A stretch of DNA of 64,000 bases from Bin127 sp965203505 (GTDB lineage: Bacteria; Chloroflexota; Dehalococcoidia; Lucifugimonadales; Lucifugimonadaceae). The notes below the pieces were generated by a model. That model saw nothing but the letters and a program-made list of their open reading frames with translations. It searched no databases and was not told the DNA's origin. The stretch's first letter is position 1, and each line of letters starts with the position of its first letter. Location: contig OZ241880.1 in NCBI GenBank assembly GCA_965203505.1, positions 1,674,001 to 1,738,000 on the forward strand. Direction: 5' to 3'. Made by a program: the position numbers and the translations under genes. Shown piece after piece: positions 49,921-58,475 of the stretch.

Positions 49921-51660
49921 CTAGATCGGAATATCGTAGTCGACCTCTTTCGGCGGTTGCCAACCTAGCACTTTGTTGCGGGACGATCCTTCCCTCCTTG
50001 GAATTGAAGATCTAACTACGAACTGATTGAGGTCAAAACCGCGCAAATTTAGCGATCCTGGAAGTTCACGATCCTTTGAATCGATGAAGTCCCGAAAGAA
50101 AACTTGCGACGGGGACAAGGCATCGTTGTTCCGACCTGCGGCGCGGTTTTCGACCGAAATCGCGATCACACTTTGGAAACGGGCCTGAGAATCAATATTG
50201 ACCGAATCGCAATCGCGCCTTCTCAACACGTCGGTCAACGATCGGGAGATCTGCTCTCTTATTTGATAGGTTCCACTGTCACCAAGCAGATCCGTCAAAG
50301 GCGTTTTTGTTCCCCCCTCGCGCGCCATATCTGCAGCTTGCTGACGTAGGTTTGCCGGCAGTACAACATTGATGCAGAACGGGTCGCGTTTTGGCACCAT
50401 CTTGCCCGGCGGCGCGCTGATCTCCATCAATATGTCATTCGATTCTTGGTCTTCATCGAAAGCGAAATCAAGCAATTGCTGCCTCTTCAGATCGGCTTCT
50501 CGCCGCTTTCGAAACACGAAAAACAACCTTTCTTCTTTTACCTCCCGCAATTCGTTAGCCCGCAATAGAAGTAGGCCTATGCGCTCTCGCACAGTTTCAA
50601 GAGGTTCATCCTCCAACCACTCACGCATTTCGTCGGTGCGTCGGAGGAATGCATCGCATCGCTCTTTCACGTCGGCAGTGGCCCAAACCTCTGGCGCTCG
50701 GTACCACGGTAAATTTCGGTGATAACGGAGGTACCGACAGTGCGCGTCGTAATCGAGTTGCGAGACGACATGTGTGAGGTTCGCGTTCCAACGTCCGCCA
50801 GCCATCAACATCGACGTTGATTCGGCGACATCGTCGGCTGCGGCACCATTGATCAAACTTGCGGCAGTTTGGGCAGCGGCTCGATCCAACGCCTGCCAAA
50901 TATCGTCCTCCTCGACCTGCGGCGTGATCATTCTTCCACCGTCGATCGCGATGTTGACGTCGAACGATTTGCATAATTCGTCATCTTGTGGGTCGTCCGA
51001 TACGGGCAAACCCGCGAGCAACTCTCGGCGCGCAATGTACCCGCGGAACGCGTGTTGAATCCCCATCTGGTCAAGCACATTGTTGCCTTCATCAAAAATC
51101 GGAGGGCAAAGCTCGATTCCCCAAACAACCAATTCGTCCGCAAAACCGTTTAATGCGAAGTGTTTTCGTAACGACGCGCCGAGGTACATTCCTACGGTTC
51201 CAGAAGTTGCACCCTCAGGACAATATGGGATTACGACCGCCAGTCGTTGATTCCCGGAGACGCCGTTGTCATATTTGAATCGTTCCCACAACGCGAGAGT
51301 GTCGCGACAATGCTCGTCCAGCCTTAACCGACACCATGCGGCCAACTGCGCTGGATTGTCGGCGAGCATCGGCTGTTCAGCCGCGATGGGGTTGGTGTGA
51401 TGGACCAGCCGTCGATTTGCGTTGGTATTTTGCTCGATCGTGAAGCCGATCTCTGCATCACCGATGTAGTTGATTTCACGCCAAGCGCCGTTCCGTCGTT
51501 GGCGTGTTGAGTCCCGCAAACGGTTTATCTGTTCTTGACTATGATCAGCCGCCCAAGGCGAGAGATTTGGAATGCCTTGAACTAGGCATTCATCGACGAA
51601 TATAGGCAAGCTTTCTAAACCTGCCTTCCCAGCTGCCATTACTCGTGCGGCTGCGAACAT
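49921..51660 (-). CDS. Possible tubulin/FtsZ-like protein (unknown function)
   Basis: 579 residues starting at an ATG with AAGGGGG eight bases upstream. No family is certain. The segment VVIPYCPEGATSGTVGMYLGA near residue 145 (quoted as PEGATSGTVGMYLG) sits after a strand and before a helix, as the tubulin signature GGTGSGT does in prokaryotic tubulin-like (Tubulin_2) proteins, and it is followed by a strand VVWGIELCPP as in that fold. The second half is helical and charged. No signal peptide or membrane span. Neighbour: an exported, membrane-anchored protein. A 94-base tandem repeat lies upstream. Confidence in the tubulin link is low. Confidence 0.5.
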   Translation of the reverse strand: MFAAARVMAAGKAGLESLPIFVDECLVQGIPNLSPWAADHSQEQINRLRDSTRQRRNGAWREINYIGDAEIGFTIEQNTNANRRLVHHTNPIAAEQPMLADNPAQLAAWCRLRLDEHCRDTLALWERFKYDNGVSGNQRLAVVIPYCPEGATSGTVGMYLGASLRKHFALNGFADELVVWGIELCPPIFDEGNNVLDQMGIQHAFRGYIARRELLAGLPVSDDPQDDELCKSFDVNIAIDGGRMITPQVEEDDIWQALDRAAAQTAASLINGAAADDVAESTSMLMAGGRWNANLTHVVSQLDYDAHCRYLRYHRNLPWYRAPEVWATADVKERCDAFLRRTDEMREWLEDEPLETVRERIGLLLLRANELREVKEERLFFVFRKRREADLKRQQLLDFAFDEDQESNDILMEISAPPGKMVPKRDPFCINVVLPANLRQQAADMAREGGTKTPLTDLLGDSGTYQIREQISRSLTDVLRRRDCDSVNIDSQARFQSVIAISVENRAAGRNNDALSPSQVFFRDFIDSKDRELPGSLNLRGFDLNQFVVRSSIPRREGSSRNKVLGWQPPKEVDYDIPI

Positions 51661-52237
51661 ATTCAGTCCCCCTTCATACCAATCAGTACGGATACCTTCA
51701 ACATATCCTCATCAACCAGGTTTAACCCTTCGGCGCGCCGCGCGCCGCACTTGACATGTATTCCGAACTCGATGCATGGCTATTCTGTTGCAGATAATAG
51801 GCTAACACTTATTGGCAAGCACTTCGGCGCGCCGCGCGCCGCACTTGACATGTATTTCGAACTCGATGCGTAGCTATTCCATTGCAAGCAATAGATTAAC
51901 ACTTATCGACAAATATTTGATGTACCCACAATAATCTGCGACCCACGGATTGCAGGTGACAACTGCACTATGCCTGCGCTTACAGAAGCAAGTGGGCATC
52001 AAACTAGATTTCGCAGTGTGGTACGCAGATTGTTTGGTGAGGCTAGGGCGGTGTTGATGATAAGGCTCGAAATTCGCCGCTGAATGCGAATGCGATGAAG
52101 TCGAGTGCACGGCAATTTCTTGTCCGTTGCGCGAACACAAAATAAACCGAAGGTATTCGCGGAACGTTGGGATCGGGATAGTGGCAAGGCCGATCCCACA
52201 GTGATAAAACAGCGAGTCGTTAAGACGGCACACAAGG
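51661..52237. other. Non-coding region upstream of the tubulin-like gene
   Basis: About 580 bases without a supported gene. It contains the 94-base tandem repeat described separately. The frames at 51874-52233 (-) and 52105-52362 (+) have no ribosome binding site and no family resemblance. Confidence 0.55.
51728..51915. repeat. 94-base direct tandem repeat, two copies
   Basis: Copy 1 starts at 51728 and copy 2 at 51822, each opening CTTCGGCGCGCCGCGCGCC and then CGCACTTGACATGTATT. The first 50 bases are nearly identical, the rest differ at several positions. Each has a 15-base GC palindrome-like block and a TTGACA hexamer 65 bases or so before the end. It lies 68 bases upstream of the tubulin-like start, so it may be an operator or promoter duplication. 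Confidence 0.85.
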
Positions 52238-52849
52238 TTAGGGAAACCGTTGGCTCAGCTTTTCGGCGGCTACGTACTCCATTCCCGAACAATGTCGTAA
52301 CAGGAGGTCAGGATCATCTACCGCGCTTATGCGGAGGTTGTGGTTGGTGCGGAGGTGTTTGATGGTGGTGGCTAGGTCGGGCATGTGGGGTTCGACTAGG
52401 GATTTGGCTTTGGCTTGTTCGGAGTGGTCGATGGGGATGTTTTGGATGATGGTGTTTTGGTACCAGGTTGCTAGGCCTTGTTCGAGGTAGTTGGTTGGTT
52501 GGCCTTCGGTTTCGATGTTCCAAGGGTCGATTAGGTGGACGCATTGGCGGGCGAGTTGCCAGATGGCTAGGTTGGCGTCGGTTTGGGCGTCCGCGGTTAG
52601 GCGGATGACTATGTGGTTGGATCCGTTTTCGGTTTCGTGGCCTGGGTATCCGGTGTTGAGGAAGGAGATGTGGGGCTTGGCATCTGGGGTTGTGTCGAAT
52701 TCGAGGCCGACGTATGTGAAGTTGGTGTCGCGGGGACCTAGTTGACGTTCGATTTCGGCGATGAAGACGCTGGTCAGTTGGGCTAGTGTCAGGGAGTAGG
52801 TGCCGTCGGTGTTGCGGGCGGTGGTGAATGGGGAGATGTTTATGGTCAT
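52238..52849 (-). CDS. Protein of unknown function, 203 aa
   Basis: No family recognised. The first half is strand-rich (DGTYSLTLAQLTSVFIAEIE, then FTYVGLEFDTTPDAKPHISFLN). The middle LARQCVHLIDPWN and LEQGLATWYQN is laid out like the HExxH...E helix pair of zincin-like metalloproteases, with the first Glu and His changed, which suggests a degenerate protease fold (inference). Soluble, no signal peptide. It stands between the tandem-repeat region and VapC on the same strand. Confidence 0.6.
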   Translation of the reverse strand: MTINISPFTTARNTDGTYSLTLAQLTSVFIAEIERQLGPRDTNFTYVGLEFDTTPDAKPHISFLNTGYPGHETENGSNHIVIRLTADAQTDANLAIWQLARQCVHLIDPWNIETEGQPTNYLEQGLATWYQNTIIQNIPIDHSEQAKAKSLVEPHMPDLATTIKHLRTNHNLRISAVDDPDLLLRHCSGMEYVAAEKLSQRFP

Positions 52850-52895
52850 GAGTGATTCCGTTTTGGCGTTGCTTCGAATTTACGTCAAGGTGATT

Positions 52896-52995
52896 CCCCT
52901 TTGTCCCTGCGGGACATTTCCCCTTTGGATTTCGTTCGTATTGGGCGGGGGAAACCCCAGCATCCCTCTGGATTCCGGCTTCCGCCGGAATGACG
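52896..52995. repeat. Family B-like and family D repeats
   Basis: TTGTCCCTGCGGGACATTTCCCC at 52901 (split: TTGTCCC and GGGACA pair) is a relative of family B copy 2. It is followed at 52968-52995 by CTGGATTCCGGCTTCC then GCCGGAATGACG, a hairpin of the widespread type GGATTCCGGC...GCCGGAATGAC. A second element of that type lies at 45768. The latter hairpin ends 15 bases after the vapC stop. Confidence 0.65.
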
Positions 52996-53009
52996 GGGGG
53001 TAGGGGTGG

Positions 53010-53471
53010 TTACGGACGCGCCTGCCGGTGATGCGTGTCGGGGATTGGATTGCGGGTTCGGAGTTCTGGGAATAGTGAGAAATCGCGGTCGCGAGTGAGG
53101 AGGGCTTCGACTCCATGTGCGATGCAGATGGCGGCTATTCGGGCGTCGTGCACGACGCCACCGATCACTCTGGGACGTAGTACGAATCTCTCCAGGATCT
53201 GAGGGAAGTCCTCGGTCTCGCCAATCAACCGCACTGAAGGTGAAGATGTCCAAGCGGCAAGTTGACGCCATGATTGTTCCGGGGTGGTGGCGCTTTCCCG
53301 CCAGATACGACGATTCGTCACCACGCTTAGAAATTCGTAGCAACTAGGCCAAGGAATTGCCCAGACATCGTTTCCTTCTGCTAATCCACGTATGATCGAA
53401 GCGGCGGCAGCGTGATAGCGCGACTCGCGGCGGTGGGCATACACAAGCAGATTCGTATCGACGGCGATCAT
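53010..53471 (-). CDS. vapC: VapC-type PIN-domain ribonuclease toxin
   Basis: 153 residues of the PIN fold. The first acidic residue is Asp 5 in MIAVDTNLLVYAH, the second Glu in SCYEFLSV, the later Asp residues in VHDARIAAI and LLTRDRDFSLFP. Cleaves RNA, probably tRNA or rRNA. The ATG at 53471 overlaps the vapB stop by four bases; the frame remains open upstream but that part overlaps vapB. Classic type II toxin-antitoxin pair. Confidence 0.9.
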   Translation of the reverse strand: MIAVDTNLLVYAHRRESRYHAAAASIIRGLAEGNDVWAIPWPSCYEFLSVVTNRRIWRESATTPEQSWRQLAAWTSSPSVRLIGETEDFPQILERFVLRPRVIGGVVHDARIAAICIAHGVEALLTRDRDFSLFPELRTRNPIPDTHHRQARP

Positions 53472-53716
53472 TGGATGGTCGGCTTCCCGTAAATCTCCTC
53501 GCGGAGGTCCTGCCACGAGTAGGTCTCCAACGGGTCGTTACCACCTAGTTCACCGACACTGAGGTCTGGAAGCACGTAGCGTTCTCGGCGGGTAGGTGAT
53601 GCTAGCACTTGGCGGAGCCCTTCCTCAACTACGGCTCTGAGTGGTCGTCCGGTCAGCTTGGCGTGTCGCTTTGCTCGGGCCAGCAACTCGTCTTGAATTT
53701 CAATCGTCGTCTTCAT
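53468..53716 (-). CDS. vapB: VapB-type antitoxin
   Basis: 82 residues. The N-terminus MKTTIEIQDELLARAKRHAKLTGRPL is a ribbon-helix-helix DNA-binding domain (shown as TTIEIQDELLARAKRHA), and the C-terminal LSVGELGGNDPLETY segment would bind the VapC groove. It overlaps vapC by four bases and probably autoregulates. Confidence 0.88.
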   Translation of the reverse strand: MKTTIEIQDELLARAKRHAKLTGRPLRAVVEEGLRQVLASPTRRERYVLPDLSVGELGGNDPLETYSWQDLREEIYGKPTIQ

Positions 53717-53784
53717 GGATACCCATACTAGCCATATTCTTGAGTATGGTCAAGGAATATTCGTATGTTGAGAGGGCTTCAACG

Positions 53785-53845
53785 CGCATCCCCCGCTCGC
53801 TGCGCTCGCGCCCCCTTCGTTCCGCTTCGCTCCACGAAAGGGGCG
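53785..53845. repeat. Family A hairpin repeat, copy 7 (after MFS gene)
   Basis: GCGCATCCCCCGCTCG, CTGCGCTCGCG, CCCCCTTCGT and ACGAAAGGGGCG. The hairpin ends five bases from the MFS stop. Confidence 0.75.
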
Positions 53846-53850
53846 GATTT

Positions 53851-55257
53851 TCATCTTCGGTAGCGCGGGATACTCCGCAGGTATTTCCGCCAGATTAGGA
53901 GGGGGATGGTGGTGAGGATCAGGCCGGTGATGGCGATGGCTAGGACGGCGGTGTCGGTTCCGATTTGGGTGGCTAGCCATCCGATGTGGAGTGCGCCGAT
54001 GGGGCCGGAGCCGATGGCGACTGCTAGGACGCCGAGGACGCGGCCTCGCATTTCGGGCCTTGTGGAGGAGACGACGATTATGGACTGCATGGTGCCGAAG
54101 CCGGACATGCCAAAGCCGCCGATGAAGAGCAAGGGGATGGCGAGCCAGTAGTAGGGGACTAGGGCGAATGCGCCGATTACCACTAGGAAACTGAGTGATG
54201 CGTAGGTGTAGATGCGGGTGAAGTGTCTGGGTTGTGCGGCGGCGGCGATGGTGAGGGCTCCTAGGGTGGCTCCGAGTCCTTCGACGCTGATGAGAGCGCC
54301 GACGAGGACGGGGTCGATCATGAGTTTTTCAGCGCCGAGGACGGGAACCATCTGCTGGTATGGGAAAGCGAAGAGGTTCATGGTAATCGTGATGATGATG
54401 GTGACGAGGAGGACGGAGTCGCCGATGATGTGCTTGATGCCGGTGCGGAGGTCGAAGTTGCTGGTGGTGGCCGCGGTCCGTGTCGCGGTGGTGATTTGTT
54501 TGCTGAAAATCAGCATCGAGAAGGCGAGAGCTGAGGCGACGACAAAGAGTGTGGTGCCGAGGAAGTAGACGGCTTGCATACCAATGGTTTGGAGGAATAA
54601 CCCGCCGACTATGGGGCCGATGACGCGTGAGAAGTTGCTGGACGCCATGTCGACGCCGAAAGCGGAGGAGACTCGGTCGGCAGGCACGATGTCGGCGATC
54701 ATGGCTCGTCTGACGGGGAAATCGGTCGCCCAGACGACGCCCGAGACGAGCGCGCCTGCGGATACGTGCCAAAGTTCGATGCGGTCGGCGAGGATGAGGA
54801 GGCCAAGGACGAGGTATACGGTGGCGAGGAGGATATTCGCCATTCCGAGGACGACGCGGCGGTTGACTCGATCGGAAAGCGCTCCGATGAATGCGCCCAG
54901 GAACAGCATGGGTGCCATGCGCAAGAATCCTACGAAGCCGACTAGGAACGCATCCTCGGTGAGTTCGTAGACGAAGACACCAAGTGCGACGGTCTCGAGC
55001 CATCGCATGACGGCGGTGGCGACTCCGATGCCCCAAAGTCGAGCGTAGTCGCGGTCGAGGACAACGCTGAAACGGCTCAAGGGATTTTCCAACGAGAGTC
55101 GTCGTCGCGTGGCAACGCGGCGCTTCTGTCCCCGTTCGCCGCGTGCGCCGTTGCGAGATAGCGACGGGATCTTCAGCTCTCTGCCCCTCTTCCGGAGAGC
55201 TGCGGAGGTGCGCCGCTCCAATGGCCGAGTTTTTCGAATTTCGCGGCGTCGCCCCAT
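53851..55257 (-). CDS. MFS transporter, EntS-like
   Basis: Twelve-span permease of the MFS_3 type; the family region begins LSRFSVVLDRDYARLWGIG around residue 60 and has GALSDRVNRRVVLGMAN (loop 2-3) and a SSAFGVDMASSNFSRVIGPI segment. The first 55 codons are basic, unlike the family, and overlap the SNase gene by 85 bases, so the true start is probably nearer 55092-55172 (for example TTG at 55092). Export of a siderophore or drug is typical; substrate unknown. Confidence 0.82.
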   Translation of the reverse strand: MGRRREIRKTRPLERRTSAALRKRGRELKIPSLSRNGARGERGQKRRVATRRRLSLENPLSRFSVVLDRDYARLWGIGVATAVMRWLETVALGVFVYELTEDAFLVGFVGFLRMAPMLFLGAFIGALSDRVNRRVVLGMANILLATVYLVLGLLILADRIELWHVSAGALVSGVVWATDFPVRRAMIADIVPADRVSSAFGVDMASSNFSRVIGPIVGGLFLQTIGMQAVYFLGTTLFVVASALAFSMLIFSKQITTATRTAATTSNFDLRTGIKHIIGDSVLLVTIIITITMNLFAFPYQQMVPVLGAEKLMIDPVLVGALISVEGLGATLGALTIAAAAQPRHFTRIYTYASLSFLVVIGAFALVPYYWLAIPLLFIGGFGMSGFGTMQSIIVVSSTRPEMRGRVLGVLAVAIGSGPIGALHIGWLATQIGTDTAVLAIAITGLILTTIPLLIWRKYLRSIPRYRR

Positions 55258-55883
55258 GCTTGAAGATTGGCGAAATGACGGTTTAGGCCGTCACGCGATT
55301 CGCCGGCCAGTGCCACTCCGTTGCGTACGAGTAGCCCGTTTACCATGTTGCGATCGACGTAGACGTAGCGAAGTAGTCGCCCGAAGTCGTCTTCGTCGAC
55401 CTCATCTGCTTCGAGTAGCACCTCACGATTGGCGACGAGTTGTTGGTTGGCCAACTGTGCGACGTCGTACCAAGGGCTGTTGAGGGGTAGGGGATCGACG
55501 CCGATGTAGCGAACCGTGGCATTCTCGCCGTTGATTTCGACGAGGATCGTGCGCATGTCGATGATTTCGACGACAGTTGCAGGCACGTATTCGATTTGAG
55601 GAGGATCGTTTGATCCGAAGTTTCCGAGGAACGGACCTGCGAGTCCGGCGACTAGGCCGAGGACGATGAGGATGGATACGACGGCGATGCCGGCTTTGGC
55701 CCACCATGCCGTCTCGGATTTTGGCTCGGTGGCCCATCCGTCGGCGGCTGGTTGCTCGTAGGGCTCGTAGTCTTCTTCTAGATCTTCATCCGCTCGGTAC
55801 GCGCGGTATCGCAGATCGATCTCTTCGTCTTGGGCACGACGCGCATCATCGTCGTGGTCTGGGCCTTGTCGACCAGCGCTCAT
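55173..55883 (-). CDS. Membrane-anchored SNase-like (thermonuclease fold) protein
   Basis: 236 residues: an acidic N-terminus, one span near residues 65-90 (IAVVSILIVLGLVAGLAG), then a staphylococcal-nuclease OB domain. ATVVEIIDMRTILVEINGENATVRYIGVD (pieces VRYIGVDPLP and RLLRYVYVDRNMVNGLLVRNG) matches the family. The active-site Arg-Glu-Arg is only partly visible: VRYIG has the first Arg, DDFGRLLRYV gives another, but the usual ET/EA-xxK pair is altered, so nuclease activity is uncertain. It precedes the MFS gene and is divergent from uvrB. Confidence 0.75.
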   Translation of the reverse strand: MSAGRQGPDHDDDARRAQDEEIDLRYRAYRADEDLEEDYEPYEQPAADGWATEPKSETAWWAKAGIAVVSILIVLGLVAGLAGPFLGNFGSNDPPQIEYVPATVVEIIDMRTILVEINGENATVRYIGVDPLPLNSPWYDVAQLANQQLVANREVLLEADEVDEDDFGRLLRYVYVDRNMVNGLLVRNGVALAGESRDGLNRHFANLQAWGDAAKFEKLGHWSGAPPQLSGRGAES

Positions 55884-55951
55884 CGGATATCGTTGAAATC
55901 AGGGTGTTATTGGTTCCTCTATCGCAACTGTAATTTGCACGGGTCAATCTA

Positions 55952-55963
55952 GAACATAGGTAA
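55952..55963 (+). promoter_or_regulatory. Weak LexA-like box before uvrB
   Basis: GAACATAGGTAA is 11 bases before the uvrB start and matches the Gram-positive SOS box GAACnnnnGTTC in the left half and first two bases of the right half only. No strong ribosome binding site lies between it and the ATG. Given that uvrB is a usual SOS gene the site is worth noting, but support is thin. Confidence 0.25.
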
Positions 55964-55973
55964 AATCGCAACC

Positions 55974-58007
55974 ATGACGACTACTGCCGAAGCCATCACG
56001 GCGCCGACTACTGGCGAATTCAAGATCGAACACGAGTTCTCGCCGAAGGGTGACCAACCTCAAGCAATCGACCAGATCGTCGAAGGCGTTGACCTTCGCG
56101 GGTTGAAACACCAAACGCTCTTGGGCGTTACTGGATCAGGCAAGACGTTCACCATGGCGAGCATAGTCGAGAAGGTGCAACGTCCCACGCTCGTCATCGC
56201 GCATAACAAAACCCTCGCTGCACAGCTTGCGACCGAGTTTCAGACTTACTTTCCCAACAACTCGGTGCAGTATTTCGTGTCGTACTACGACTACTACCAG
56301 CCGGAAGCGTACATCCCGCGCTCGGACACGTATATCGAGAAAGAGACGGACATCAACGAGGAGATCGACCGTCTGCGGCACGCGGCGACACGATCGCTGA
56401 TGACGCGTCGGGACACGTTGATCGTTGCTAGCGTTTCTTGTATTTACGGTCTGGGATCGCCTCAGGAGTACAACCAGATTACGTTGCGGCTGCGGGTCGG
56501 TGACGAGCCCGGATTGACACGCATCACACGTCGATTGGTGGGCATGTATTACGACCGCAACTTGATGGATCTGCGGCGCGGGACGTTCCGGGTTCGAGGC
56601 GATTCTCTGGAGATTATGCCCGCGGACGAGGAGTTGGCGGTACGGATCGAGTTTTTCGGCGACGAAATCGAGCGCATAACCATGATCGACCCGCTGACCG
56701 GTGAGATTCTCAAAGAGGTCGACGAGTTCGACATTTATCCAGGCAAACACTTCATCACGCCGGAAGAAGAGTTCGCGGACGCGCTAAAGGACATCAGGAC
56801 CGAGTTGGAGACACAGTTGGAGCTGTTCCGTGGTGAAGGGAAGTTGCTGGAGGCGGAGCGTCTCGAGCAGCGTACGCTGTTCGACCTGGAGATGATGCAT
56901 GAGACGGGGACTTGCCCGGGTATCGAGAACTATTCGCGGCCGTTGGGAAGGCGACCCGCCGGATCTGCGCCTTGGACGTTGCTAGATTACTTCCCGGAAG
57001 ATTACCTGTTGTTTGTCGACGAGTCGCACATGACGCTGTCGCAAGTTAGAGGTATGTATCACGGTGATTATGCGCGCAAGACGACGCTGGTGGAATACGG
57101 CTTCCGATTGCCGTCGGCGATCGACAACCGACCTCTAACGTTTGAGGAGTTTGAGGACCGGGTGAACCAAGTGGTTTATGTCTCAGCGACGCCTGGTCCC
57201 TATGAGAAGGCTCACGAGGAGCAACGCGTAGAGCAGATCATTCGCCCGACAGGTCTCATCGATCCGGAAATCACAGTGTTGCCAACGGAGAATCAGATCG
57301 ACGATCTGATCGACCGTATTCGCAAGACGACGGCGAAGGGTCAACGGGTGTTGGTGACGACTCTAACGAAACGAATGGCGGAGGACCTAGCGGACTACTT
57401 GCGCGAACTTGGGATCCGAGTCCACTACCTGCATTCGGAGATCGACACGTTGGAACGCACCGAGATCTTGAGAGACCTCCGTCTGGGTGTCTACGACGTC
57501 GTGGTGGGCATCAACCTTCTAAGAGAAGGGTTGGATCTGCCCGAAGTGTCGTTGGTAGCTATCCTCGATGCCGACAAAGAAGGTTATTTGCGTTCCGGCA
57601 CATCGTTGATCCAGACGATTGGCAGGGCAGCGCGGCACATCGAGGGCAAGGTGGTGATGTACGCCGATCGCTACACCGAGTCGATGACATTCGCCATTTC
57701 GGAAACTAACCGTCGTCGTGAGTTGCAGACACGACACAACGAAGAACACGACATCACGCCTTACAGCATCGTCAAAGACATCCGCGACATCACGGAGCGT
57801 GTTCGAAAAACCGAGACCGTCCTTGCCGACGAGGGTGAGCCGTTTGGTGCAGAGATGGGGCTGCCGAAAGATGAGTTGACGCGGATCGTTAAAGACTTGG
57901 AACGTCAGATGAAGAGGGCGGCGCGGGAGTTGGAGTTCGAGACTGCGGCGCAGTTGAGGGATCAGATATCGGATTTGAGGAAGTTGCTGGCGGATGGGGA
58001 TGGTTGA
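55974..58007 (+). CDS. uvrB: Excinuclease ABC subunit B
   Basis: Nucleotide excision repair helicase-like damage verifier, 677 residues. Walker A GVTGSGKTF at 51-58, the beta-hairpin region YYDYYQPEAYIP near 105, the linker YSRPLGRRPAGSAPWTLLDYFPED (piece PAGSAPWTLLDYF), the DEAD-type DESH in LLFVDESHMTL, motif VI QTIGRAARH, and the C-terminal UVR motif (ELTRIVKDLERQMKRAARELEFE region). It partners UvrA and UvrC. No clear ribosome binding site; may be leaderless. A small membrane protein gene follows within three bases. Confidence 0.97.
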   Translation: MTTTAEAITAPTTGEFKIEHEFSPKGDQPQAIDQIVEGVDLRGLKHQTLLGVTGSGKTFTMASIVEKVQRPTLVIAHNKTLAAQLATEFQTYFPNNSVQYFVSYYDYYQPEAYIPRSDTYIEKETDINEEIDRLRHAATRSLMTRRDTLIVASVSCIYGLGSPQEYNQITLRLRVGDEPGLTRITRRLVGMYYDRNLMDLRRGTFRVRGDSLEIMPADEELAVRIEFFGDEIERITMIDPLTGEILKEVDEFDIYPGKHFITPEEEFADALKDIRTELETQLELFRGEGKLLEAERLEQRTLFDLEMMHETGTCPGIENYSRPLGRRPAGSAPWTLLDYFPEDYLLFVDESHMTLSQVRGMYHGDYARKTTLVEYGFRLPSAIDNRPLTFEEFEDRVNQVVYVSATPGPYEKAHEEQRVEQIIRPTGLIDPEITVLPTENQIDDLIDRIRKTTAKGQRVLVTTLTKRMAEDLADYLRELGIRVHYLHSEIDTLERTEILRDLRLGVYDVVVGINLLREGLDLPEVSLVAILDADKEGYLRSGTSLIQTIGRAARHIEGKVVMYADRYTESMTFAISETNRRRELQTRHNEEHDITPYSIVKDIRDITERVRKTETVLADEGEPFGAEMGLPKDELTRIVKDLERQMKRAARELEFETAAQLRDQISDLRKLLADGDG

Positions 58008-58010
58008 GGC

Positions 58011-58340
58011 ATGTCAAAACCCCGCCGAAAACACCACTCATTCATCCACTATTGGACTGGCGGGTGGGCACCGTCGTTGCAGTCTGGGAATCAAGACGCT
58101 GACCGAAACCTTGGCGATGATTACCTTCCCAATTATGGTTCTCAGCTTAGGCGGTTCTTGAAACGTCTCGCGATCGGCATCGTGTCGGGCGTGGTAATTG
58201 GTCTTTTCGTCGGATTCATTTTCGTGGGCCTTACCTGTGAGGTCTCCGCGAATTTGCCGATGGTCCTGGTTTTTGGTGCTCTGGGAGGGATTACGGCAGT
58301 GATCGCGGTTTGGGGGCATGAGGCGGGGAGGCTTCGTTGA
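58011..58340 (+). CDS. Small two-span membrane protein (109 aa)
   Basis: Soluble, basic N-terminal 45 residues followed by LAIGIVSGVVIGLFVGFIFVGL and LPMVLVFGALGGITAVIAVWG as two probable spans. No family recognised. It begins three bases after uvrB, which suggests co-transcription. Function unknown. Confidence 0.55.
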   Translation: MSKPRRKHHSFIHYWTGGWAPSLQSGNQDADRNLGDDYLPNYGSQLRRFLKRLAIGIVSGVVIGLFVGFIFVGLTCEVSANLPMVLVFGALGGITAVIAVWGHEAGRLR

Positions 58341-58475
58341 ACCATTGGTTGCGGCGGCAGCGAGCACAGCCCAATGACGAGCTGCTCATATGCTTGACGA
58401 AGTTCGTTGGCGGAGTTGTCTGGCGATGGACTATGCAGAGTAGCCGTTTTGCTACGCTTTCCTAGCTAGCCACGA

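Noticed and set aside
51874..52362. Frames of 85-119 codons on both strands upstream of the tubulin-like gene
   Set aside because: No ribosome binding sites, unnatural composition and mutually overlapping.
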